Origin: Brevundimonas mediterranea
GTDB lineage: Bacteria > Pseudomonadota > Alphaproteobacteria > Caulobacterales > Caulobacteraceae
Reading direction: 5' to 3'
Assembly: GCF_014196125.1 (NCBI RefSeq)
Contig: NZ_JACIDA010000001.1
Location: 310,001-374,000, forward strand
DNA: 64,000 nt
Part shown: positions 53,501 to 63,682 of the stretch, in pieces
Position numbering within the stretch: position 1 is the stretch's first letter
Layout: the number at the start of each line of letters is the position of its first letter
Position numbers and translations under genes: made by a program
The notes under the pieces: model-generated
Database searches by the model: none
What the model was told of the DNA's origin: nothing
What the model saw: only the letters and a program-made list of their open reading frames with translations

Positions 53501-53808
53501 ATCGTGACGGAGCCGGTATTGCCGCCGTTCACCAGGACGCCCGTGGCGCCGTCGGCCGCCTTGGCCATGGTGATCGAGCCGCCGCTGTCGATATCGACCG
53601 TATTGTTCGAATCCAGCGTCATCGCTGCGCCGGAGGTCACGGCGATCGAACCGCCGCTGGCGATGCGGACATTGTCCGCCGCCGTGCCGGTGGCGTTGGA
53701 CGTCTGGATCGGCGTGGTGCGGGCTGTCGAGACGACGACCTCGGCCTGAGCGCCCGTAACAGCCAGCAAGGGGGCGATCGCCACGGCGGTCGCGAGTAGA
53801 ATACGCAT
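50509..53808 (-). CDS. Large autotransporter with calcium-binding-type repeats
   Basis: A 1099-residue type V secretion protein. Residues 1-23 are a signal peptide ending GAQAE. A beta-helical passenger of short glycine-rich rungs follows (VRIASGGSIAVTSGAAMTL, GVLVNGGNTGSVTMGG). It is interrupted by aspartate-rich D-x-D-x-D-G-x-x-D repeats at about residues 122-132, 300-342 and 555-565, like thrombospondin type-3 repeats that bind calcium. The C-terminal beta-barrel (about 825-1099) begins near AWVQEINFYADKD and ends with the aromatic LLRASFRF. It is exported to the surface, and adhesion or biofilm roles are plausible. A shared terminator follows. Confidence 0.93.
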   Translation of the reverse strand: MRILLATAVAIAPLLAVTGAQAEVVVSTARTTPIQTSNATGTAADNVRIASGGSIAVTSGAAMTLDSNNTVDIDSGGSITMAKAADGATGVLVNGGNTGSVTMGGTINITDSQETADIKDTDGDGDLDGPFATGTGRYGVRVAGASPFVGNVLVESSGSISVEGNNSYGLAVEAPLTGKLQSLGTVRVVGDNSVGIRTTGPISGNVDLAGSVSATGAGATGVSIEGAVGGALKIHSAVTTTGYRYTTPPSTRPTTGTYDNASTLFLDELDADDLLQGGPAVRVAANVAGGILLDTGPAYSSAGIDGDDDKDGVKNGDEDDDGDGVKNREDTDRDGDGVPDASETTASLTSLGGAPALLIGSSTNAVTLGAVGTGDAAYGLINRGSITGSGVYSGVESRALQLGVVGGQTVAVAGGVRNEGGIASTAVDANATAIWVGAGVTAPAISNTGNIQAVASGKQAHTATGVLIGAGANVGSLTNTGNIVASFGGNHGAATVIRDQSGTLTQLSNAGSIIGSLSADSTDTTAVDGTVTAIDLTANTSGVTVRQYGITAAADSTATDTDKDGVPDASEPVIVGAVKFGSGADTFNVENGTVIGDMSFGAGADRLSISGGAAVSGAVTDSDGALDINVSKGTLNATQATTTSISSLNVGAEGVLIATVDPQGDRAGGFNVSGAATLATGAQLGVRFSSLLESPERFSVIKAGALNVGDINQTLLTNNSPYLYVVQAGVDQAAGEVYVDARRRTAQEADLIPVEASAFDAVYAALGSNETIRNLFLSQTNRDGFIDAYEQMLPDHSGGPLMSLSAGVDAVTRALTGRNASAAPGETSAWVQEINFYADKDKTDSYGFRSEGFGVAGGVEKGTGAGAFGLTAAFTSSDIKDPESEAEEVLSANLLELGLYWRAQGQYWTTWARAAGGYASFNADRSLVANGVYLNNKSDWHGWTAAAAGGASYERNYGRLNVRPEVYAEYFRLSEGARSESGGGSGFDLDIDSRDSHIFSAVAAMNVGYGFGKDGWIRPELRIGYRQNLSVDAGETIARFASGGPDFVLSPDGVEGGGLILGFRMNLGNDLGMLSLTGDAELLEDYVRYSLLLRASFRF

Positions 53809-54132
53809 TCGGAAGAAAACCCCTGGTGGTCACGCGATCACGAAGTGGGCGCTCCTTTACAGGATCGACGCCGTATGTGCCCAAGTTTATCGAATTTGAG
53901 GCGAATGCAAGGCCGTGTCCTGTGTGTTGCGAGGTCGTGTTGGAACCGCCGCTCGACGAAGGGACTGATTTTCCGAGCTATTGCGTCGGGTGCGGAAGGT
54001 TTTCCGATGGAGCTATTGAGCTTTGCGACGCCGGGGGCTACGGGCGGAAGAACGGTCCAACGCGTTTCACCGCGACGCATCCAAACCGCGCCCCCCGGCG
54101 TTGGCCAGCCCAGACCAGGCGAGACACTCTTC
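53809..54132. other. Divergent promoter region, no gene seen
   Basis: These 324 bases separate the autotransporter and glycosyltransferase starts. Open frames here look non-coding and continue into the downstream gene only by chance. No repeat or clear operator was found. Confidence 0.4.
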
Positions 54133-55383
54133 ATGACATTGACCGATCTCGAAGTTCAGGAAAACGAAATCCGGCTGATTCCGGGGCTGGATGTCGAGGT
54201 CGCCGATACACTGAGGGCGCTGAAGCTGGCGTCGATGGACGAGCGGCCGCGGCTGGTGGACACCACCATGCTGTATGCGCCGCGCTCGGGCGGGGTGAAA
54301 CGCTATCTGCTGTCTAAGAAGGCCTGGATCGAGGAGAATCGGCCGGGCGTCAGCCATTCGCTGATCGTGCCGGGCGCGCGTCACAAGGCGCGGGCTGACG
54401 GGATCGTGCAACTGCGGGCGACCAAGCTGCCGTTCGGCGACGGCTATCGCTGGCCCAGTTCCGTCAAGCGCTGGAGCGCCTGGGTCGCGGCGATGAAACC
54501 GTCGATCATCGAAGCCGGCGACCCCTATACGCCGGGGCAGGGCGCGCTGGAGGCCGGCCAGAGGGTCGGGTGTCCGGTCGTCGGCTTCTGTCACTCGGAC
54601 CCGGCCGGGCTTGCGGCGCTGCATTTCGGCGAATGGGCCAAGAAGCCGGTCGAGAAACGGTGGGCGCGTCTGTTCTCCCAGTTCGATCGCGTCGTCTCGC
54701 CCAGCCGGTTCATCGCCCGTCGGCTGGAAGAGGCGGGCGTCAGCAATATCGTCATCCGACCCCTGGGGGTGGAGATCGACACCTTCCGCCCTGAGCGTCG
54801 GGATCGGAAATGGCTGTTGAACGAACTGGGCCTGGGCGAGGACGCCCGGCTGCTGTGCTTCGCCGGCCGTCCCGCCAAGGAAAAGAACGTCGATATTCTG
54901 ATCGAGGCGGTCCAGAAGCTGGGCGCGCCCTATCATTTGGTTCTGGTCGGCGCTGGATCGGGCATGCCTGCCGAGGATCGGGTAATCTCGATGCCCTATG
55001 AGAAGGATCCCCGCGCGGTGGCGCGGATCATCGCCAGCTGCGACGCCTTCGTTCATGCCAATGACAAGGAGCCGTTCGGCCTGATCGTGCTGGAGGCCAT
55101 GGCCTGTGGCCGCCCGGTCGTGGGTGTCAACGCCGGGGGCGTGGCCGAGACGGTCGATGAAACGGTCGGCCAACTGGCGACCAGCGCCGACGCCGACGCC
55201 TACGCCCAGGCGGTCGAGGCCCTGTTTGCGCGCGACATCGAGGCCATCGGCCGCGCCGCCCGCGAAAAGGCCGTCAGCCAGTTCGCCTGGAGCCGCGTGT
55301 TCGAGGACCTGTGCATGGTTTACGGCGAACTGACGGGCGAGGCCGCCTTTGTTCAGCCCGAAGAGGCGTTCGCCGTTCACTGA
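54133..55383 (+). CDS. GT4-type glycosyltransferase
   Basis: A 416-residue GT-B glycosyltransferase. The start MTLTDLEVQE at 54133 is chosen over a long upstream extension that lacks a ribosome-binding site. The N-terminal half carries the acceptor-side fold: TTMLYAPRSGGVKRYLLSKKAW with the conserved GGVKRYL. The C-terminal half has the donor site: LLCFAGRPAKEKNVDILIEAV, ISMPYEKDPRAVARIIASCDAFVHANDKEPFGLIVLEAMACGRPVVGVNAGGVAETV, containing the E-x7-E motif. It probably transfers a hexose to a lipid or envelope glycan. No glycan operon surrounds it. Confidence 0.93.
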   Translation: MTLTDLEVQENEIRLIPGLDVEVADTLRALKLASMDERPRLVDTTMLYAPRSGGVKRYLLSKKAWIEENRPGVSHSLIVPGARHKARADGIVQLRATKLPFGDGYRWPSSVKRWSAWVAAMKPSIIEAGDPYTPGQGALEAGQRVGCPVVGFCHSDPAGLAALHFGEWAKKPVEKRWARLFSQFDRVVSPSRFIARRLEEAGVSNIVIRPLGVEIDTFRPERRDRKWLLNELGLGEDARLLCFAGRPAKEKNVDILIEAVQKLGAPYHLVLVGAGSGMPAEDRVISMPYEKDPRAVARIIASCDAFVHANDKEPFGLIVLEAMACGRPVVGVNAGGVAETVDETVGQLATSADADAYAQAVEALFARDIEAIGRAAREKAVSQFAWSRVFEDLCMVYGELTGEAAFVQPEEAFAVH

Positions 55384-55499
55384 CGCGTTACGTCGTGATT
55401 TCGGGTCGATATCTGGACGCGAAGATCCGGGCCGTGGCGTCTGGTCTGAAGATAGTCGGGAAATGAGGGGCGGCGCGCCACTTCTTCGTCTGGAAGAAG

Positions 55500-55576
55500 T
55501 GGCGCGAGTGACGGGGCTCGAACCCGCGACCTCCGGCGTGACAGGCCGGCACTCTAACCAACTGAGCTACACCCGC
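55500..55576 (-). tRNA. tRNA-Asp (GTC), copy 1
   Basis: On the minus strand: acceptor GCGGGTG/CACTCGC, D-loop AGCTCAGTTGGTTAGAGT, anticodon stem-loop CCGGC-CTGTCAC-GCCGG with anticodon GTC, T-arm CGGGTTCGAGCCCCG and encoded CCA. 77 bases. Confidence 0.97.
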
Positions 55577-55657
55577 GTATCAGGTCGAAACTTTTGAGTT
55601 GTTTCGAAAACTATGAAGGGAAGGCGGTAGCGCCACTCTGTCTATTTCTAGAAAGAG

Positions 55658-55734
55658 TGGCGCGAGTGACGGGGCTCGAACCCGCGACCTCCGGCGTGAC
55701 AGGCCGGCACTCTAACCAACTGAGCTACACCCGC
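55658..55734 (-). tRNA. tRNA-Asp (GTC), copy 2
   Basis: Identical to the copy at 55500-55576 over all 77 bases, same strand, 81 bases upstream. The pair is a tandem duplication and is probably co-transcribed. Confidence 0.97.
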
Positions 55735-55830
55735 GTTTCCCGGCCGAAGCGGCTGTGCGCCCCGGCGAGGGGCGTCGTTTAGGCGGGCTGACCCAGCGCG
55801 TCAAGCGGCCTTTTCCGAGAAAGACCCGCC

Positions 55831-57462
55831 TCAGCGCGGAAGGGGCGTGGACGGAGCGACCGCGGCCGCCTGGGGCGGGCTGTGCGGGCCCGACAGGCCG
55901 CCCGTGGCGGGCTCCTGAGCGGCGACGGCCGGGGCGGGCGGCTCATAGTGAACGCCCACGCCGGGCCCCACCGGCAGGTCGAAGGCCACCCAGGCCGCCA
56001 CCATGGTCAGGCCGGCCACCAGGAAGGCCCCGGCGTAAGGCAACATGGTCGCCATCAGCGAGCCCAGGCCGAAGCGCGGATCCCAGCGCTGGGCGAAGGT
56101 CAGGATCAGTGGGAAATAGCTCATCAGAGGCGTGGCGATGTTCGTCACCGAATCGCCCATGCGGTAGGCGGCCGTCGTCATTTCGGGCGAAATCCCCAGC
56201 AGCATGAACATGGGCACCACGATGGGCGCCAGCGCCGACCATTTGGCCGAGGCCGAGCCGATGAACAGATCAAAGAAGCAGGACACCAGGACGACGCAGA
56301 TCAGCAGAAGGGGCGCGGGCAGGGCCAGGCTCTTCAGCTCGGCGGCGGCGTTGACCGCCAGGATCGGCCCTAGGCCCGACCAGTTGAACATGGCCACGAA
56401 ATGCGCGGCGAAGAAGGCCAGGACGATATAGGGGGCCAGCTGGGCGATGCCGTCGCGCATCATCCGCACCAGGTCGCGATGCGACTGGATCGAGCCGGAC
56501 CCCGTTCCATAGGCCGCCCCCGTGACGAAGAAGACCACTGCGAAGAAGGCGACCAGGGATCGGTACAGGGGATTGAACCTCTGCTCCGGGTCGGCGTCTG
56601 GATCCACGAAGGGCGAACCCGGAAGAAGGGTGATCAAGGTCCACAGGGCGATCATGGTCAGCAGGGCCAGGCCGGCGAATCTCAGGCCGCGTTTCTCGAC
56701 GGCGGTCAGGGGCTGCTTTTCCGACGCGGCGGGGGCGGCGACCCCCTCGGACGGCGTCCACTTGCCCAGCCGGGGCTCGATCACCCGGTCGGTCAGGAAC
56801 CAGACGATGGGGGTGAAGACGAACACCACCCCGACGATGAAGAACCAGTTGCCGGCGATGTTCACCGAATAGGACGGATCGATCAGGTGGGCGGCGGGCT
56901 CGGTGATGCCCAGGATCAGGGCGTCGCTGGCGCCGGGGAACAGATTGCCGGCGTAACCGCCCGACACGGCGGCGAAGCCTGCAGCGAGGCCCGCCAGGGG
57001 ATGACGCCCCGCCGCCGCGAAAATCACCGCCGCCAAGGGAATCACCACCACATAGGAGGCGTCGGATGCATGGTGCGACACCATGCCGGTGATCACGACG
57101 ACCGGCGTCAATATGGCGCGGGGCGCATTCAGAAGCGCGCCGCGAATCGCCGTGGAGAACATCCCGGTCCTTTCGGCCACCGCTGCGCCGTAGATGATGG
57201 TGATGACGATTCCCAGCGGCGGGAAATCCGCCAGGGTGCGGGGCATGCCGATGATCAGCCGTTCCAGGTTCTCTGGCGACAAAAGGCTTTGCGCGACCAG
57301 CCGATCCCCTGTGACCGGATTGACGGCGGACCATCCCAGACCGGCGCCGACCAGGCTGAGCACGATCAGGGCGCCGATCAGCCACAGAAAGAGGAATACG
57401 GGATCGGGCAGGCGATTTCCCACTCTCTCGACGGCGTTCAGGATACGGCTGCCAGCGCTCAT
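55831..57462 (-). CDS. AbgT-family transporter
   Basis: A 543-residue inner-membrane transporter with about 11-13 hydrophobic segments. Family marks: NRLPDPVFLFLWLIGALIV, the reentrant-loop motif region FPPLGIVITIIYGAAVAERTGMFSTAIRGAL, and SSHHASDASYVV-like GMVSHHASDASYVVVIPLAAVIF, with GSASAKWSALAPIVVPMFMLLGISPE near the end. AbgT proteins import p-aminobenzoyl-glutamate or export sulfonamides and folate breakdown products. No AbgA/AbgB hydrolase genes are adjacent, so export or antimetabolite resistance may be the role. The C-terminal tail is rich in proline and alanine. Confidence 0.93.
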   Translation of the reverse strand: MSAGSRILNAVERVGNRLPDPVFLFLWLIGALIVLSLVGAGLGWSAVNPVTGDRLVAQSLLSPENLERLIIGMPRTLADFPPLGIVITIIYGAAVAERTGMFSTAIRGALLNAPRAILTPVVVITGMVSHHASDASYVVVIPLAAVIFAAAGRHPLAGLAAGFAAVSGGYAGNLFPGASDALILGITEPAAHLIDPSYSVNIAGNWFFIVGVVFVFTPIVWFLTDRVIEPRLGKWTPSEGVAAPAASEKQPLTAVEKRGLRFAGLALLTMIALWTLITLLPGSPFVDPDADPEQRFNPLYRSLVAFFAVVFFVTGAAYGTGSGSIQSHRDLVRMMRDGIAQLAPYIVLAFFAAHFVAMFNWSGLGPILAVNAAAELKSLALPAPLLLICVVLVSCFFDLFIGSASAKWSALAPIVVPMFMLLGISPEMTTAAYRMGDSVTNIATPLMSYFPLILTFAQRWDPRFGLGSLMATMLPYAGAFLVAGLTMVAAWVAFDLPVGPGVGVHYEPPAPAVAAQEPATGGLSGPHSPPQAAAVAPSTPLPR

Positions 57463-57667
57463 CCGGATGACTTTCGGTTACGATTTCAAGGCGCCAGTAG
57501 GGCCGGGATGGGGCCGAAACGGCAAGCGCCGGTGCTGCGACATATGGCCTCGAGACCTGCGAGCCATTCTCAACAAAAAACCAATGACCGCAGGGGTTTG
57601 AACCGCGCGAACGTTGGGTCTAAGAAGCGCCGAATCCCGCCTCTCCCCGGCGGCCGAGGTTCTTTGA

Positions 57668-58045
57668 ATGAACGCATTTTTGCTCGAGTATCTGCCGGTC
57701 ATTATCTTCGCCGGCATCGCCGCCTTCATTGGCGTGCTTTTCATCGCCCTGCCGCTGCTGCTGGCTCCGAAAAATCCCGACTCAGAGAAGCTTTCCGCCT
57801 ATGAATGCGGGTTCAATGCGTTCGACGACGCGCGCATGAAGTTCGACGTTCGCTTCTATTTGGTGTCGATCCTCTTCATCATCTTCGATTTGGAAGTGGC
57901 CTTCCTGTTCCCGTGGGCGGTGTCGATGTTCGACCTGTCGCATGCGGGCATGATCTTCGCCTTCTGGTCGATGATGGTCTTCCTGGGCGTGCTGACCATC
58001 GGCTTCATCTACGAATGGAAGAAGGGAGCCCTCGAATGGGAATAG
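57668..58045 (+). CDS. nuoA: NADH-quinone oxidoreductase subunit A
   Basis: A 125-residue membrane subunit of complex I with three transmembrane helices. The conserved loop [45 protein letters not shown], including the invariant cysteine of the NuoA loop, is complete. It opens the nuo operon; a gap of 205 bp upstream should hold the promoter. Its 3' end overlaps nuoB by ten bases. Confidence 0.97.
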   Translation: MNAFLLEYLPVIIFAGIAAFIGVLFIALPLLLAPKNPDSEKLSAYECGFNAFDDARMKFDVRFYLVSILFIIFDLEVAFLFPWAVSMFDLSHAGMIFAFWSMMVFLGVLTIGFIYEWKKGALEWE

Positions 58046-58626
58046 TCGCACCTTCCTCGCCTCTGCCTGGCGCGCTGGTTCCGGCCAATTCGGCCGCGCG
58101 TTCGATGGTCGAGGGCTATGACCCCAAGATTCACGACAAGTTCTTCGAGTCGGTGAACATGGAGCTGGGCGAGCGCGGCTTCCTGACCGCCTCGCTGGAC
58201 GACGTCATCACTTGGGCGCGCACCGGTTCGCTGATGTGGATGACCTTCGGGCTGGCCTGCTGCGCCGTCGAGATGATCCAGATGTCGATGCCGCGCTTCG
58301 ACGTCGAACGCTTCGGCATGGCTCCGCGCGGCAGCCCGCGTCACTCGGACCTGATGATTGTGGCCGGCACCCTGACCAACAAGATGGCCCCGGCCATCCG
58401 CAAGGTCTACGACCAGATGCCCGACCCGCGCTATGTCGTGTCCATGGGCAGCTGCGCCAACGGCGGCGGCTATTATCACTACAGCTACAGCGTCGTTCGC
58501 GGTTGCGACCGCGTGGTGCCGGTGGACGTCTATGTCCCGGGTTGCCCGCCGACAGCCGAGGCTCTGCTCTACGGCCTGCTGCAACTGCAGAAGAAGATCC
58601 GCCGCACGGGGACCATCGACCGATGA
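58036..58626 (+). CDS. nuoB: NADH-quinone oxidoreductase subunit B
   Basis: A 196-residue peripheral subunit that binds the last iron-sulfur cluster N2 near the quinone. The 4Fe-4S ligands are the paired cysteines of GLACCAVEM, the cysteine of [17 protein letters not shown] and that of [23 protein letters not shown]. The start at 58036 (MGIVAP) overlaps nuoA; longer frames are shadows. Its stop overlaps the nuoC start by four bases. Confidence 0.97.
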   Translation: MGIVAPSSPLPGALVPANSAARSMVEGYDPKIHDKFFESVNMELGERGFLTASLDDVITWARTGSLMWMTFGLACCAVEMIQMSMPRFDVERFGMAPRGSPRHSDLMIVAGTLTNKMAPAIRKVYDQMPDPRYVVSMGSCANGGGYYHYSYSVVRGCDRVVPVDVYVPGCPPTAEALLYGLLQLQKKIRRTGTIDR

Positions 58627-59252
58627 GCTCGCTGGCTGTTCAGGCCCAGTTCGAGGCCGCGCTGACGCCGATGGGCGCCGAGCTGGTGGGCGCCCTGGGC
58701 GTCGAGGCCCAGGTCGCCTTCGGAGAGCTGACCTTGGTGGCTCCGCGCGAGCGGATCGTCGAGGTCATGACCGGCCTGCGGGACCGTTTCGGCTTCCAGC
58801 AGCTGCTGGACCTGTGCGGCGCCGACTATCCAGATCGCGAGGAGCGGTTCGAGGTCGTCTATCACCTGCTGTCTATGACCCGGAACGCCCGGGTCCGCGT
58901 CAAGGTCGTTACCGACGAGGTCCAGCCCGTCGCCACTGTGACCGGGGTCTATCCGTCGGCTGGCTGGTTCGAGCGCGAAGCCTACGACATGTACGGCGTG
59001 ATCTTCTCGGGGCATCCGGACATGCGCCGTCTGCTGACGGACTATGGCTTCGAAGGCCATCCGCTGCGCAAGGACTTCCCGATGACCGGCTATGTCGAGG
59101 TCCGCTACGACGAAGAGCAGAAGCGGGTCGTCTATGAGCCGGTCAAGCTGACGCAGGAATTCCGGACGTTCGACTTCCTGTCGCCGTGGGAAGGCGCCGA
59201 CTATCCGGCGCCCGTGCTTCCCGGCGACGAAAAGGCTGGAGTTAAGGGCTGA
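58623..59252 (+). CDS. nuoC: NADH-quinone oxidoreductase subunit C
   Basis: A 209-residue hydrophilic-arm subunit (30-kDa type). The signature [48 protein letters not shown] is intact, and FDFLSPWEG ends the core. NuoC and NuoD are separate here, not fused as in some gamma-proteobacteria. The stop TGA shares its last base with the nuoD ATG. Confidence 0.97.
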   Translation: MSSLAVQAQFEAALTPMGAELVGALGVEAQVAFGELTLVAPRERIVEVMTGLRDRFGFQQLLDLCGADYPDREERFEVVYHLLSMTRNARVRVKVVTDEVQPVATVTGVYPSAGWFEREAYDMYGVIFSGHPDMRRLLTDYGFEGHPLRKDFPMTGYVEVRYDEEQKRVVYEPVKLTQEFRTFDFLSPWEGADYPAPVLPGDEKAGVKG

Positions 59253-60526
59253 TGGCTGACGGAGCCCCCGTAACCGCGCCTGTGAACGGCGCTGTCGATC
59301 CGTTCGAGGACATGCCGGTCGATCACCGCACCGCGCACGCCAAGGAGATGGACGACCGCAAGTTCACCATCAACTTCGGTCCGCAACACCCGGCCGCGCA
59401 CGGCGTGCTGCGCCTGGTGCTGGAACTGGACGGCGAGATCGTCGAACGCGTCGATCCGCACATCGGCCTGCTGCACCGCGGCACCGAAAAGCTGATGGAG
59501 GCCCGCACCTATCTGCAGAACGTGCCCTATCTGGACCGGCTCGACTATGTCGCGCCGATGAACCAGGAACACGCCTTCTGCCTGGCCATCGAGAAGCTGC
59601 TCGGCGTTGAGGTTCCGTACCGCGCCCAGCTGATCCGGGTGCTGTATTCGGAAATCGGCCGGATCGGAAACCACCTGCTGAACGCGACCATGCAGGCCAT
59701 GGACGTCGGCGCCCTGACGCCCCCGCTGTGGGGCCACGAAGAGCGCGAAAAGCTGATGGTCTTCTACGAGCGCGCCAGCGGAGCGCGTCTCCACGCCAAC
59801 TATTTCCGTCCCGGCGGCGTCCACCAGGATCTGCCGATGGACCTGATCGACGACATCGGTCGCTGGTGCCAGGAATTCCCCAAGGCCCTGACCGATATCG
59901 AGAGCCTGGTCACCGAAAACCGCATCTTCAAGCAGCGCAACGTCGACATCGGCGTGGTGTCCAAGGAACAGGCCCTGGCCTGGGGCTTCACCGGCGTCAT
60001 GCTGCGCGGCTCCGACATCGCCTGGGATCTGCGCAAGTCGCAACCTTATGAGTGCTACGCTGAACTGGAGTTCGATATTCCGGTCGGCAAGAACGGCGAC
60101 TGCTGGGATCGGTACCTCTGCCGCATCGAAGAGATGAAGCAGTCGGTGCGGATCATGGAGCAGTGCATCCACAAGCTGCGCAACTGCCCCGGCGAACCGG
60201 TGATGCTTGAGGATAACAAGATCGTTCCGCCGCGTCGCGGCGAGATGAAGCGGTCGATGGAATCCCTGATCCATCACTTCAAACTGTATACCGAAGGCTT
60301 CAAGACGCCCGAGGGCGAGGTCTATGCCTCGGTCGAAGCGCCCAAGGGCGAGTTCGGCATCTATCTGGTGTCTGACGGCACCAACAAACCCTATCGCGTC
60401 AAGATCTCGGCGCCGGGCTTCCGTCACCTGCAGGCGATGGACTGGATCAACAGCGGCCACCAGCTCGCCGACGTCTCCGCCATCCTGGGCTCGCTCGACA
60501 TCGTTTTCGGAGAAGTGGACCGATGA
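59252..60526 (+). CDS. nuoD: NADH-quinone oxidoreductase subunit D
   Basis: A 424-residue 49-kDa-type subunit that forms the quinone pocket with NuoB. Family motifs: [59 protein letters not shown], with the catalytic histidine and tyrosine, and [32 protein letters not shown]. The N-terminal 30 residues are an extension typical of alphaproteobacteria. It overlaps nuoE by four bases. Confidence 0.97.
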   Translation: MADGAPVTAPVNGAVDPFEDMPVDHRTAHAKEMDDRKFTINFGPQHPAAHGVLRLVLELDGEIVERVDPHIGLLHRGTEKLMEARTYLQNVPYLDRLDYVAPMNQEHAFCLAIEKLLGVEVPYRAQLIRVLYSEIGRIGNHLLNATMQAMDVGALTPPLWGHEEREKLMVFYERASGARLHANYFRPGGVHQDLPMDLIDDIGRWCQEFPKALTDIESLVTENRIFKQRNVDIGVVSKEQALAWGFTGVMLRGSDIAWDLRKSQPYECYAELEFDIPVGKNGDCWDRYLCRIEEMKQSVRIMEQCIHKLRNCPGEPVMLEDNKIVPPRRGEMKRSMESLIHHFKLYTEGFKTPEGEVYASVEAPKGEFGIYLVSDGTNKPYRVKISAPGFRHLQAMDWINSGHQLADVSAILGSLDIVFGEVDR

Positions 60527-61200
60527 GCGTTCGTCGTCTCGCCAAGGAACAACCGGCCTCGTTCGCCTTCTCGGCCGATACGACGGCCAAGGCCGAATGG
60601 TGGATCAAGAAGTATCCGGAAAGCCGTCGCCAGTCGGCGGTGATCCCGATCCTGTGGCTGGTCCAGAAGCAGGAAGGCTGGGTCTCCGAGCCCGCCATCC
60701 GCGCCATCGGCGAACTGCTGGGCATGCCCTTCATCCGGGTGCTGGAGGTCGCGACCTTCTACACCATGTTCATGCTGGAGCCGGTCGGCAAGACCGCCCT
60801 GATCCAGGTGTGCGGCACGACGCCCTGCATGCTGCGCGGCGCCAATGAGCTGATGAAGGTCTGCAAGGAGAAGATCGGTCCCAAGGACCATCTGTCCGCC
60901 GACGGCCGCTTCACCTGGCAGGAAGTCGAATGCCTGGGCGCCTGTTCGAACGCGCCCATGGCCCAGATCAACGACTATTATTTCGAGGACCTGACGCCCG
61001 AAACCATCGGCCAGATCATCGACGACTTCGCCGCCGGCAAGACGCCCAAGCCAGGCTCCTATCAGGGCCGCGCGACGTCCGAGCCGGCCGGCGGGGCCAA
61101 GACCCTGCTGGATCCGAAACTGTACGACGGGTCGGCCGCCAAGCCGATCAAGAAACTGCCCAACAGCGATCCGGCGCCGGTCGAGAAGGCTCCGGCCTGA
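60523..61200 (+). CDS. nuoE: NADH-quinone oxidoreductase subunit E
   Basis: A 225-residue 24-kDa-type subunit carrying the 2Fe-2S cluster N1a. The four ligand cysteines are in [13 protein letters not shown] and [12 protein letters not shown]. The N-terminal helical domain includes [22 protein letters not shown]. The last 50 or so residues ([23 protein letters not shown]) are a lysine/proline-rich alphaproteobacterial tail. The A of its TGA starts the next gene. Confidence 0.97.
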   Translation: MSVRRLAKEQPASFAFSADTTAKAEWWIKKYPESRRQSAVIPILWLVQKQEGWVSEPAIRAIGELLGMPFIRVLEVATFYTMFMLEPVGKTALIQVCGTTPCMLRGANELMKVCKEKIGPKDHLSADGRFTWQEVECLGACSNAPMAQINDYYFEDLTPETIGQIIDDFAAGKTPKPGSYQGRATSEPAGGAKTLLDPKLYDGSAAKPIKKLPNSDPAPVEKAPA

Positions 61201-61481
61201 TGCCCGGACCCGACCTCGACAGCGACGAAGGCCGCGCCGCGTACCGCAAGGAGCTGCGCCTTGTCGCGCGGCCCCTGCGCGCGGGCGGGCTCGCGCTGGT
61301 GGTCGGCGCGGCCATGCTGATCTTGCTGACCCGTCAGGGGACGCCGGGCCTGGGCGACTGGGCCTTCACCCTGTCCTACGTCATGCTCGGCGCCGGCTGG
61401 GCCTGCGTCATCGGCGCCATCTACGCCCGGAACCGGCACCACAAACGCCGGATGCGCCAGTTGGACGTCATGTCGTCATGA
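61200..61481 (+). CDS. Small two-helix membrane protein inside the nuo operon
   Basis: A 93-residue protein with two transmembrane segments (RAGGLALVVGAAMLILL and WAFTLSYVMLGAGWACVIGAIYA) and basic ends (RNRHHKRRMRQ). It is translationally coupled to nuoE by a one-base overlap. Its position between nuoE and nuoF is seen in other Caulobacterales, but no complex I subunit is known to match it. An accessory or assembly role is possible. Confidence 0.82.
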   Translation: MPGPDLDSDEGRAAYRKELRLVARPLRAGGLALVVGAAMLILLTRQGTPGLGDWAFTLSYVMLGAGWACVIGAIYARNRHHKRRMRQLDVMSS

Positions 61482-61874
61482 CGCCGTCGATCGATTATGG
61501 TTCCATGAATTCGATGCAGCGTGCCGGGGGGCGCCATGTCGATGGATCAGAAACGGGCAGGGCGCCGCGCGCCCAAGCGCGGCCGAGGCGGGTGGAGCCC
61601 CGCCGGGACGGGCCGACTGCTGGTCAATCTGGCCGGCGCGGCCAGTCTGTCGCTGAGCGCCGGGCCCGTATCGGCGCAAACCCCGCCAACATCCCCTTCG
61701 GTCGCCCCCGCGACCGCGTCCTCTACGCCTTCACCCGGTCCTGCTGATGCTTCCGAACCGCGTAACAACCCCAGCCCTGAACCGCGTCAGCCGCCGCCCG
61801 GCCAACGCGATCTCGGCCTCGAACGCCAGTCCGCTCTCGGTCCCCCCCGTCGGCGTAGACGGAGGAGCAGCCTG
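61482..61874 (+). other. Gap before nuoF with a signal-peptide-like open frame
   Basis: The frame of nuoF is open upstream to 61521 and would encode a basic N-region, a hydrophobic [21 protein letters not shown] and a proline/serine-rich stretch before MVGILEDK. This looks like an exported small protein but has no stop before nuoF. Other frames have short unconvincing peptides (an ATG at 61478 overlaps the previous stop). Either an N-terminal extension, a decayed gene or chance. Confidence 0.35.
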
Positions 61875-63187
<1,313 letters not shown>

Positions 63188-63188
<1 letters not shown>

Positions 63189-63682
63189 TGATGCACCGCT
63201 GGTCCGCCATCGTGATCGGAGCCTTGGCTCTCGCCGCTTGCGGCGAGCGTGAAGTCGCGCCCACGCCGGCGGAAAAGGGTGCGGCTGCGGCGAAGCCGTC
63301 CGACGCCGTGCAGACAACGCCTGAGGTTCTGAACGCGGCCGATCTGCGCCGCGTCTGCCGCGCCGGTCTGGCCGCGATCCACGGTCAGTCGCCGATGGCG
63401 ATCGACGTCGACGGTGTCGACGGCGGGGTGGTCCACACCTCCTGGCGCGCCCCGGTCGACGGCGGCCGGATGCGCGCCGACTGCCGGGTCGAGAAAGACC
63501 TCATCGTGTGGAAACCGCTCGATCTGCCCGATCCCACCCTCGTTCGCTGGATGAACCAGTCGGACGATCCCGTGATCCGCTACGTCATGGACGCTCAGGC
63601 GATCACCATCACCCAGACCCTCCCGGATGGGACGACGGAACAGGCCGAGTTGGCCGTTCCCGCTGAAGAAGAGGCCCGCTGA
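63188..63682 (+). CDS. Lipoprotein of unknown function inside the nuo operon
   Basis: A 164-residue lipoprotein. [16 protein letters not shown] gives a clear lipobox with the cysteine near residue 18. An alanine/proline-rich linker is followed by a globular part with [28 protein letters not shown] and [17 protein letters not shown] (two cysteines, possible disulfide). It is coupled at both ends by one-base overlaps to nuoF and nuoG. No known complex I component matches, and its role is unknown. Confidence 0.85.
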
